DNA from: Aestuariibaculum lutulentum
GTDB taxonomy: Bacteria; Bacteroidota; Bacteroidia; Flavobacteriales; Flavobacteriaceae
Direction of reading: 5' to 3'
NCBI RefSeq assembly: GCF_032926325.1
Contig: NZ_CP136709.1
Location: 781,501 to 845,500 of the forward strand
Length of the DNA: 64,000 bases
The notes beneath the pieces are model-generated. The model saw only the letters and a program-made list of their open reading frames with translations. It searched no databases and was not told where the DNA came from. A program made the position numbers and the translations under genes. Shown piece after piece: positions 1 through 7,046 of this stretch; the stretch's first letter is position 1, and every line of letters begins with the position of its first letter.

Positions 1-781
1 ATAACGATCGGTCTAAGTGAACATAACCACCATCTACAAAAATGAATTGTCCTGTAGTATGCGACGATCTGTCTGAAATGGTAAACAAACAGGTATCTGC
101 AATTTCTTCAGGCGTTGTCATACGGTGTTCTAAAGGAATCTTCTTCACGATAGACTGCAATTTCTCCTCACCGTTTTCAAGAGTTTTAATCCAGGTGTCG
201 TAAGCCGGTGTCCAGCTTTCTGCAATAATAATCGCGTTTACACGGATGTTTTCTTTAATTAAATCGACAGCCCACTCGCGTGTTAAACCAAGTACGCCTC
301 CTTTTGAAGCTGCGTAACCCGATGTTCCACCTTGTCCCGTCATTCCAACTTTAGAACCGATATTTAAGATATTTCCTTTAGACGCTTTAATGTATGGTAA
401 ACAATACTTCGTCATTGCAAAGAAACTAACTAAATTTAGTTTCAACGACCACATAAAATCGTCGATTGACGCATCTAATCCTGCACCGTCATTAACCCCA
501 ACGTTGTTAATCAGAGCATCAATTCGTCCGTATTTTTCAGCAATGGTTTTTACTGCCGCTTCAATTTGAACAGGATCGGTTAAATCGGTTTTCACAAAAA
601 TTGAATCGACACCACGTTCCTGTAATTCCTTTTCGTAACCAAAACCACGATCGTTTCTACAAACAATCACTGGAATAGCGCCTTCATCAGCTAAACGCTG
701 AACAATAGTTTCACCAATACTACCTTTAACTCCGGCAGCACCAGTAACTACAACTACTTTGTCTTTTAAATGTAAATCCAT
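1..781 (-). CDS. SDR-family sugar dehydrogenase, probable L-fucose/L-rhamnose 1-dehydrogenase (3' end cut by window)
   Basis: I translated this frame by hand from the ATG at 781; it stays open to the window edge, so only the last few residues and the stop are missing. It shows a glycine-rich nucleotide site (TGAAGVKGSIG, about residues 14-24), an NNVG motif near residue 92, a catalytic Ser in the NIGSK stretch and YAASK as the Tyr-Lys pair, followed by a typical C-terminal FVDGGY. These are classical short-chain dehydrogenase features. In the non-phosphorylative deoxysugar pathway the first step is NAD(P)-dependent oxidation of L-fucose or L-rhamnose to its lactone, and the gene next door (3 bases away) is the matching lactonase. 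I infer the first step from this pairing. It differs clearly from the second SDR of the operon, so the two probably act at different steps. Substrate is not decided by sequence. Confidence 0.8.
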   Translation of the reverse strand, partial: MDLHLKDKVVVVTGAAGVKGSIGETIVQRLADEGAIPVIVCRNDRGFGYEKELQERGVDSIFVKTDLTDPVQIEAAVKTIAEKYGRIDALINNVGVNDGAGLDASIDDFMWSLKLNLVSFFAMTKYCLPYIKASKGNILNIGSKVGMTGQGGTSGYAASKGGVLGLTREWAVDLIKENIRVNAIIIAESWTPAYDTWIKTLENGEEKLQSIVKKIPLEHRMTTPEEIADTCLFTISDRSSHTTGQFIFVDGGYVHLDRSL

Positions 782-784
782 GTC

Positions 785-1612
785 TTATAGTTTATAAAAT
801 TTTACCGCATTAGTCCCCATAATTTGCTGTTGCTCACAGGCACTTAATGTTGCAATAAAATTTGTTGTTAATTCTTTTACTTTTGTGTAGTTGCCTGCTA
901 CCAAACACACTGGCCAGTCTGAACCATACATCACACGATTTGGACCAAAAACTTCTAAAACCAACTCCATGTATGGATGAATTTGCTCAGGCGTCCAGGT
1001 ATTATAATCGGCTTCCGTAATGATCCCAGACATTTTACAATACACGTTTTCATACTTTGCTATTTCCGTCATTAAAGCAGCCCAACCATCGTAAAAACCA
1101 TCTTTAATATAAGGTTTCGCGATATGATCGATAACGAAATTCATTTTAGGAAAACGCTTTACAAATTCTAAAGCAGCCCCTAATTGATGCGGAAAAATTA
1201 AAATATCGTAAGTATAATTCCTTTTCTGAAGCACCTCAATACCTCTTAAAAAATCAGGGCGTAACAAAAAATTATGATCCGGTTCGCCCTGAACCACATG
1301 TCTGAACCCTTTTAATTTATTGGCTTCGCTGTATTTTTCCAGTGTCGTTTCTAAATTATCGGCTCGTAAATCTACCCAACCTACAACGCCTTTTATAAAA
1401 CTGTTGTCTTTTGAAAGTTGAAGTAAAAAGTCGGTTTCTTCAAGGGTTTGATCGGCTTGAACCGCCACACAACCGTCAACACCATTTTCCTGATAAACAG
1501 ACTGTAAATCGGAAGGCATAAAGTCCTTACGAATTACAGCCATGTTATCATCAATCCATGCATGTTTTACGGGTTCGTATTTCCAAAAATGTTGATGACT
1601 ATCTATAATCAT
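785..1612 (-). CDS. Amidohydrolase-family sugar lactonase (L-fuconolactonase / L-rhamnonolactonase type)
   Basis: The 275-residue protein begins MIIDSHQHFW, the start typical of COG3618 amidohydrolases (TIM-barrel lactonases). HQH near residue 6, an FVIDHIAKP stretch near residue 160 and YGSDWPV near residue 230 supply the usual His/Asp metal-site residues. There is no signal peptide, so it is cytoplasmic. Members of this family open L-fucono- or L-rhamnono-lactone to the free acid. Its start codon overlaps the stop of the upstream hydrolase gene by four bases (ATGA), which indicates translational coupling, and the dehydrogenase that would make the lactone follows 3 bases downstream. Family assignment is firm; fucose versus rhamnose is inference from the locus. 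Confidence 0.85.
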   Translation of the reverse strand: MIIDSHQHFWKYEPVKHAWIDDNMAVIRKDFMPSDLQSVYQENGVDGCVAVQADQTLEETDFLLQLSKDNSFIKGVVGWVDLRADNLETTLEKYSEANKLKGFRHVVQGEPDHNFLLRPDFLRGIEVLQKRNYTYDILIFPHQLGAALEFVKRFPKMNFVIDHIAKPYIKDGFYDGWAALMTEIAKYENVYCKMSGIITEADYNTWTPEQIHPYMELVLEVFGPNRVMYGSDWPVCLVAGNYTKVKELTTNFIATLSACEQQQIMGTNAVKFYKL

Positions 1613-2469
1613 TTTCCTGGGTATGCGATAACGTTTTGTTTTGATACTCCTAAGCCTTCAATACCTAATTCCATAACATCGCCAGGCTTTAAATAAAGTG
1701 GAGGCGTTAAACCTAAACCAACACCGAATGGCGTTCCTGTTGAAATCACATCACCTGGTAATAACGTCATAAACTGACTGATATAACTAATCGACTCCTG
1801 AATATTGAAAATAAAATCTGAAGTAGAACTATCCTGCATCATTTCACCATTTAACTTTAGCCATAAGTGTAAGTTATTCGGATCTTTAATTTCGTCTTTA
1901 GTTGCTAAGAATGGTCCAAGCGGCGCAAACGTATCGCAACCCTTTCCTTTACACCATTGTCCTTCTTTTTCAATCTGGAAAGCACGCTCACTTATATCGT
2001 TATGCAACACATAACCAGCGATATGGTCCATAACCTCGTCTTGTGAAATATAAGAGGCTTTTTTACCAATAACCACAGCTAACTCTACTTCCCAGTCGGT
2101 TTTTTCACTGCCTTTAGGAATGATAACGTCGTCGTTAGGACCAACAATAGCTGTTGTTGATTTGAAAAACAATACAGGCTCACTTGGGATTTTCATACCT
2201 GCTTCAGCGGCGTGTTTTGCATAATTTAGTCCGATACAAACTAACTTTGAAGGGCGGCAAATTGGTGACCCCAATCTAACATCTTCTTCAACTACCTCAC
2301 ATTTCGACTGATTAATTTTTAACCATTCCTCTAAACGCGCTAATCCGTTAGTTTCGAAAAAGCGTTCCGTATAATCTTCAGCGAAAGCTGATACATCTAT
2401 TTTTTTTCCGTCTGGTAATTGAACTCCTGGTTTTTCTTTACCAGCTTCTCCAAATCGTATTAATTTCAT
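1609..2469 (-). CDS. Fumarylacetoacetate-hydrolase-family protein, probable 2,4-diketo-3-deoxy-L-fuconate/rhamnonate hydrolase
   Basis: The 286-residue cytoplasmic protein carries the FAH-fold core: CIGLNYAKHAAEAG near residue 78, a DWEVELAVVIG metal-binding stretch (ExE) near residue 126, HNDISER near residue 157 and STGTPFGVG near residue 244. Length and motifs match the short FAH hydrolases (COG0179). In the L-fucose and L-rhamnose oxidative pathways these enzymes split 2,4-diketo-3-deoxy-aldonate into pyruvate and L-lactate, the last step. It sits between the lactonase (4-base overlap) and an SDR suited to the preceding oxidation (19-base gap), which is why I assign this role rather than fumarylpyruvate or homoprotocatechuate breakdown. 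No aromatic-degradation genes are nearby. Confidence 0.85.
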   Translation of the reverse strand: MKLIRFGEAGKEKPGVQLPDGKKIDVSAFAEDYTERFFETNGLARLEEWLKINQSKCEVVEEDVRLGSPICRPSKLVCIGLNYAKHAAEAGMKIPSEPVLFFKSTTAIVGPNDDVIIPKGSEKTDWEVELAVVIGKKASYISQDEVMDHIAGYVLHNDISERAFQIEKEGQWCKGKGCDTFAPLGPFLATKDEIKDPNNLHLWLKLNGEMMQDSSTSDFIFNIQESISYISQFMTLLPGDVISTGTPFGVGLGLTPPLYLKPGDVMELGIEGLGVSKQNVIAYPGK

Positions 2470-2488
2470 CTTTTATAGTTTATTAGTT

Positions 2489-3262
2489 TTATCCGTTTAA
2501 CTTTATAAATCCACCATCTATTGGAAAATCTGTTCCTGTGATAAATGATGCTTCATCTGAACATAAAAACAGTGCTAAATCTGCAATCTCCTGAGGTTTA
2601 CCCATACGACCGATTGGCTGCGTTTTTGAAAGTTTTTCAAACATTTCAGCTTCTCTTCCCGGATAATTATTTTTTAAGAAACCATCAACAAATGGCGTAT
2701 GCACACGTGCTGGAGAAATACAGTTACAACGAATACCGTCGTTAATATAATCTTTAGCCACCGAATAGGTCATGGTTAACGCCGCTCCTTTAGACATCGA
2801 GTAAGCAAAACGATCGTTTAGTCCTACAGACGATGCAATTGATGCCATATTAATAATCACACCACCTTTAGCTTTCATGTGAGGAACCGATGCAAAAATA
2901 CAGTTATAAACACCTTTTACATTCACACTATACACGCGATCTAAATCGGCCTCTGGTGTGTTTTCAACATTACCAATATGTGCGATTCCTGCATTATTTA
3001 TTAAAATATCAAGTCCGCTTTCTTCAGCAATTTTATTAATGACTTCAACAACGTCGGCTTGATTTACCACATTACATTGGTGTACCGCTGCTTTTCCGCC
3101 ATCGGCTTCGATCTCGGCTTTAGTCACTTCGGCATTTTCAACATTCAATTCTAAAATATGAACAAAAGCGCCTTGACCAGCTAATGTTTTAGAAATAGCT
3201 TTACCTATCCCGCTTCCGCCTCCGGTAACAATAGCTGTTTTGTTTTTTAAACTAAATTTCAT
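2489..3262 (-). CDS. SDR-family oxidoreductase, probable 2-keto-3-deoxy-L-fuconate/rhamnonate 4-dehydrogenase
   Basis: A 257-residue classical short-chain dehydrogenase with TGGGSGIG at residues 13-20, NNAG near residue 90, NMASIAS containing the catalytic Ser, and YSMSK as the Tyr-Lys pair; it ends in TDFPIDGGF. Acidic residues at the end of beta-2 (ILEL) favour NAD over NADP. Within this operon the substrate of the FAH hydrolase must be made by oxidising the 2-keto-3-deoxy acid at C4, and an SDR adjacent to the hydrolase is the usual arrangement. The role is inferred from position; the family is clear. It lies 30 bases after the zinc dehydrogenase. Confidence 0.85.
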   Translation of the reverse strand: MKFSLKNKTAIVTGGGSGIGKAISKTLAGQGAFVHILELNVENAEVTKAEIEADGGKAAVHQCNVVNQADVVEVINKIAEESGLDILINNAGIAHIGNVENTPEADLDRVYSVNVKGVYNCIFASVPHMKAKGGVIINMASIASSVGLNDRFAYSMSKGAALTMTYSVAKDYINDGIRCNCISPARVHTPFVDGFLKNNYPGREAEMFEKLSKTQPIGRMGKPQEIADLALFLCSDEASFITGTDFPIDGGFIKLNG

Positions 3263-3292
3263 CTGTTTTATGTTTTTCTCAGGATTACGAAT

Positions 3293-4309
3293 TTACTCTG
3301 CACTAAAATTAACCATCGCTTTAATCACCCCGTTCTTTGGATCTAGCCAAGAATCGAAGTTAGCAATCATTTCGGTATAAGGTACCTGATGAGTTACAAA
3401 TTTATCTGTCGGAAACTGCGGAAGGTTATCAATAACAAATTGAAAATCTTCTAAAGTCGCATTTCTACTACACATAATCGTAGACTCTTTAGCGTGAATT
3501 CCCGGGTGACTAAACACCAACTCGCCTTTTGAAAGTCCTACCAATACGTAACGTCCGCCATGAGACATGTAAGCAATACCACCTTCAAGCGCGCGTTTGT
3601 TTCCTGTACAATCGAAAACCGCAGTAGCTAAGTCGCCATTGGTAATTTTAGACACTTCTTCGGCTGCTGTTTCTGAAACTTTCACCACATGTTTTACACC
3701 AATTTCATTTTTTACAAACGCTAAACGCGACTCGTCAACATCGATAGCAATCACTTCAGCACCTTTAATTTGTGCCAGTTTCATTAAACCAATTCCGATT
3801 GGTCCACAACCAACAACTACTATAAATTCACCAGCTTCAACATCGGCTCTACGAATGGCATGTGCTCCAATAGCTAAAGGCTCTACGATAGCCATTTCTT
3901 CATAAGACAAGGTATTTGCCGGAATTAATAAATCGGTTCTTACCGCTACAACTTCCTGCATTCCGCCGTCGGCATGAACACCTAAAACCTTTATATTACT
4001 ACAACAGTTGGTTTTTCCTTTTCTACAGGCAATACATTCTCCACAGCTTACATAAGGCATAACGATAACCTTATCGCCTACTTTTAAGTTCTGATTGTTT
4101 TCTCCAACCTCTAAAACTTCTGCAGCCAACTCGTGACCCAAAATTCTAGGATAAGTAAAAAATGCCTGATTTCCTGAATAGGCATGCAAATCGGTACCGC
4201 AAATTCCAACGCGGTGAATTTTAATTAACGCCTGATTCGCCTCGCGAACCGGTTGTTCTTTTTCTTTTAACGCGAATTTTGTTGGTTCTTCGCAAACTAT
4301 ATAGTTCAT
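3293..4309 (-). CDS. Zinc-dependent medium-chain alcohol dehydrogenase (sorbitol / L-galactonate dehydrogenase-like)
   Basis: The 338-residue protein is a medium-chain zinc dehydrogenase. The catalytic zinc site is seen as CGTDLH (residues 37-42) and GHE (about 59-61); the structural zinc lobe has the four-Cys pattern CGECIACRKGKTNCC near residue 90; the Rossmann fold has VVGCGPIGIG near residue 165. Relatives act on polyols, L-threonine or L-galactonate (RspB / LgoD group). A third dehydrogenase is not needed for the simple five-step L-fucose route, so it may feed another sugar into the same pathway; L-galactose, an RG-II sugar that the GH95 enzyme may release, would fit an L-galactonate 5-dehydrogenase. 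That is a guess. Gaps are 37 and 30 bases to its neighbours. Confidence 0.85.
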   Translation of the reverse strand: MNYIVCEEPTKFALKEKEQPVREANQALIKIHRVGICGTDLHAYSGNQAFFTYPRILGHELAAEVLEVGENNQNLKVGDKVIVMPYVSCGECIACRKGKTNCCSNIKVLGVHADGGMQEVVAVRTDLLIPANTLSYEEMAIVEPLAIGAHAIRRADVEAGEFIVVVGCGPIGIGLMKLAQIKGAEVIAIDVDESRLAFVKNEIGVKHVVKVSETAAEEVSKITNGDLATAVFDCTGNKRALEGGIAYMSHGGRYVLVGLSKGELVFSHPGIHAKESTIMCSRNATLEDFQFVIDNLPQFPTDKFVTHQVPYTEMIANFDSWLDPKNGVIKAMVNFSAE

Positions 4310-4346
4310 TATTTCTGAATACTTAATTATACTAACTCTCTTTTCT

Positions 4347-6011
4347 CTATAACGACATTCCTCGTTTCCAAGGAATGAAATCGTTCTGTTCTAATTTTCT
4401 TGCTTTAACCTGTTTTCCACTGGCAACTTCTATTACAAATTCCAGTAATTGTTCACCTGTTTCTTCAATAGTCGCTTCGCCATCAATAACACCTCCTGTG
4501 TTAAAATCGATGATATCGTTCATTCTATTGAATAATTTTGTGTTTGACGACACTTTAATCACTGGTGTAATCGGGTTTCCTGTTGGCGTTCCCAAACCAG
4601 TTGTAAATAAAATAATATTGGTTCCTGAACCTGCCAATCCGGTAGTCGACTCAACATCGTTACCCGGTGTACATAACAAATTCAGTCCCGGTTTAACCAC
4701 TTGTTCAGTATAATCTAAAACGTCTTCAACTGGCGATGTTCCGCCTTTTTTTGCAGCACCTGCCGACTTTATCGCGTCGGTGATTAATCCATCTTTTATA
4801 TTTCCTGGTGAAGGATTTGCTGAAAATCCGCCGCCTAACAACGTCGCCTTTTCATTATAAACAGCCATGATATTTGAAAACTTATCGGCTTTCTCTTTCG
4901 ACTGACATCTATTGATTAATTCCTGTTCTACTCCGTTCAACTCCGGAAACTCAGCTAAAACAGTTGCACCTCCAAGTCCGACTAATAAATCGGACACATA
5001 ACCTAAAACAGGATTCGCTGAAATACCTGAAAACCCATCAGAACCTCCACATTCCAGACCGATAACCAATTTATCTAATGTCGCTGGTTGACGCTCGACT
5101 TTATTTGCTTCGATTAATCCGACAAAGGTTTTCTTTACAGCTTCAGCCAATAATTCTTTTTCAGAATTCATGTGCTGCTGCTCTAAAAAATATACCGGCT
5201 TATCGTTATTTGGTGCCATTTTACTTAAGGCATCCTGTAAAATTTTAGACTGTGCATGCTGACATCCTAAACTTAAGACTGTTGCTCCAGCCACATTCGG
5301 ATTGTTGATATAACCGGCCAACAAATGACATAAAGCAATAGCATCAGATGTTGAGCCGCCGCAACCTCCATCGTGGGTTAAAAACCGAATACCATCTACA
5401 TTTGGGAATAATGGGTTTTTATAAACCTCGTCAGCTTCCTTTAAAATATCTTGTTCTAAAATGGCTTCAACTGAACCACCTGATTTATAGGTTTCAATTA
5501 AAGTATCGACATTTAAACCTAAATGCTGTTGTTTACCAAAACCTAATTTATCGACTAAGGCACTTTTTAACACCTCAACATTTCTGTTCTGACAAAATAC
5601 CAAAGGAATGATTAACCAATTATTTTCAGTTCCAACGGTTCCATTAGTCCTATGATATCCTAAAAAGGTTTTATTCTTAAACTTTGAAATATCGGGTGCC
5701 TGCCATTGTACTTTTTCAACAACATGGTCGGCACTGTAATGCTCGGTGTCATGTTCTAAATTTTCGGTAGTAATAAGCCCACCTTCAGGGATATCGATTT
5801 TAGCTCTTCCTACTAAAACGCCATACATGTAAATTGGATCGCCAACCTTAAAGTTTTCGGTTGAAAATTTATGTTTGGCAGGAATAGCATCTACCAACGT
5901 GTATGATTGATTTTCAAACGAAAGTTCGGTGCCTTTTACCAAATCGGTTAAAGCCACTAATACATTATCTTTCGCATGTATTTTTAGTATTTCTTGTCTA
6001 TTTCCTATCAT
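4347..6011 (-). CDS. UxaA/GarD-family dehydratase, probable L-fuconate (or L-rhamnonate) dehydratase
   Basis: This 554-residue cytoplasmic protein has the two-part layout of altronate/galactarate dehydratases: an N-terminal SAF-like domain (residues 1-100, with the DNVLVAL start) and a large catalytic part with GYHRTNGTVGTENNW near residue 118, HDGGCGG near residue 213, a Cys in LSLGCQHAQ, a GLECGGSDGFSG stretch near residue 318 and CTPGNDVES near residue 449. It is longer than most UxaA proteins. True altronate dehydratase belongs with UxaB and UxaC, which are absent here. Because it heads an operon with a sugar-lactonase and a diketo-acid hydrolase, I infer that it dehydrates L-fuconate or a related 6-deoxy-aldonate to the 2-keto-3-deoxy acid. 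A 129-base gap upstream suggests its own promoter. Confidence 0.8.
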   Translation of the reverse strand: MIGNRQEILKIHAKDNVLVALTDLVKGTELSFENQSYTLVDAIPAKHKFSTENFKVGDPIYMYGVLVGRAKIDIPEGGLITTENLEHDTEHYSADHVVEKVQWQAPDISKFKNKTFLGYHRTNGTVGTENNWLIIPLVFCQNRNVEVLKSALVDKLGFGKQQHLGLNVDTLIETYKSGGSVEAILEQDILKEADEVYKNPLFPNVDGIRFLTHDGGCGGSTSDAIALCHLLAGYINNPNVAGATVLSLGCQHAQSKILQDALSKMAPNNDKPVYFLEQQHMNSEKELLAEAVKKTFVGLIEANKVERQPATLDKLVIGLECGGSDGFSGISANPVLGYVSDLLVGLGGATVLAEFPELNGVEQELINRCQSKEKADKFSNIMAVYNEKATLLGGGFSANPSPGNIKDGLITDAIKSAGAAKKGGTSPVEDVLDYTEQVVKPGLNLLCTPGNDVESTTGLAGSGTNIILFTTGLGTPTGNPITPVIKVSSNTKLFNRMNDIIDFNTGGVIDGEATIEETGEQLLEFVIEVASGKQVKARKLEQNDFIPWKRGMSL

Positions 6012-6069
6012 TTATAAATAAGATTAATAATTGCAATACTATAAATATTAAATCATCAAATCTTCCTAA

Positions 6070-6129
6070 ATCATGACTAAACATGATATTATTTTTGCTT
6101 AAAATCTCACCAAGTTGATTTAAAAGCAA
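6070..6129. promoter_or_regulatory. Intergenic region with two inverted repeats upstream of the catabolic operon
   Basis: The 129-base gap between the AraC gene and the dehydratase holds two small dyads. One is ATCATG-6-CATGAT at 6070-6087. The other, at 6095-6129, pairs TTGCTT with AAGCAA and, inside that, AAATC with GATTT. The second has no T-run on the minus strand, so it is not a convincing terminator. As this is the only long gap in front of the catabolic operon, it is where its promoter and an AraC-type operator would be expected. I see no full-strength Bacteroidota -7/-33 pair, so the regulatory role is inference. Confidence 0.35.
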
Positions 6130-6140
6130 TAAATATACCT

Positions 6141-7028
6141 CTAAACCAGTTCATTCTCTTGATAAGAATTAACATGTTGTTTTATATATTCTGATGGATT
6201 ACAGTCCATTACAATTTTAAATTGTCGGTTAAAATTTGAAATATTATTGAATCCTACTTCATAACAAACCTGAGAAATATTCACCTTCTGCTCCAACAAC
6301 AACTTACAGGCATACCCAATTCGGATTTCGGATACATAACGTGAAAATGGCTTACCATTAACACGTTTGAACAATCGGCTAAACGCCGTCGCATTCATAT
6401 TGGCAATCTTAGCGACTTCATCTAAAGAAATATCTCTATTGAAATTCTTAAAGATATAGGCATATACCTTATCGAGTGTTTTATTCGTTTTTACTTTAAA
6501 GGTTTTCATATATCCCGAACTTGCCAATAGCTTAAAGTTTTTATGACTTGAAAGCTTATTCAGGATATTTAAAAACGCAATGGTTTTATGAAATCCGTTA
6601 AGATTTAACATGTTTTGAACCGTTTCTATGAGTTCTCCTTTTAGATTTAAAAACTTGATACCAAAACGCGCTCTATCAAACAACTCAGACAGATGATGCA
6701 TCTCGGGGGTTTCAAAAAAATGTTCTCCTAAAAAATCCTTTTTAAAGTGAATAGCTATGGACTTGGCAACCAACTCTGAATCGTCTGCGAAATAGGCCTC
6801 CTGATTCAGCCACATGTGAGGTGTGTTCTTTCCTATTAAAAACACATCGCCGGGTTCAAACTTTTCAATACCATCCCCAACAAAACAATTGCCGTTGCTT
6901 TTTAAAATAACGACCAGTTCCAGCTCGGGATGGTAATGCCAAAGTTTTAAAAAATTAGAATCTTCATGTACTTTAGCCGTAAACGACGTGTCGCTTGGTG
7001 TACTCCTATCAAGTAAATGAAGTTTCAT
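6141..7028 (-). CDS. AraC-family transcriptional regulator with cupin sensor domain
   Basis: The 295-residue protein has an N-terminal cupin-like ligand domain (residues 20-110: LWHYHPELELV, then EKFEPGDVFLIGKNTPHMW) and a C-terminal AraC DNA-binding domain (about residues 190-290) with two helix-turn-helix units, LDEVAKIANMNATAFSRLFK and VCYEVGFNNISNFNRQFK. Such regulators usually sense a mono- or disaccharide and activate nearby operons. It lies 18 bases behind the last GH2 gene and directly in front of the deoxysugar catabolic operon, so L-fucose, L-rhamnose or a pathway intermediate is the likely signal. It is the only transcription factor in the window; no hybrid two-component or ECF/anti-sigma pair was found beside either SusC. 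Confidence 0.9.
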   Translation of the reverse strand: MKLHLLDRSTPSDTSFTAKVHEDSNFLKLWHYHPELELVVILKSNGNCFVGDGIEKFEPGDVFLIGKNTPHMWLNQEAYFADDSELVAKSIAIHFKKDFLGEHFFETPEMHHLSELFDRARFGIKFLNLKGELIETVQNMLNLNGFHKTIAFLNILNKLSSHKNFKLLASSGYMKTFKVKTNKTLDKVYAYIFKNFNRDISLDEVAKIANMNATAFSRLFKRVNGKPFSRYVSEIRIGYACKLLLEQKVNISQVCYEVGFNNISNFNRQFKIVMDCNPSEYIKQHVNSYQENELV

Positions 7029-7046
7029 TATTTTTAATATTTATTT

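Noticed and set aside
4347..6011. True altronate dehydratase of galacturonate catabolism (UxaA)
   Set aside because: UxaB and UxaC partners are missing and the operon instead holds a lactonase and diketo-acid hydrolase. The possibility remains if those partners lie elsewhere.
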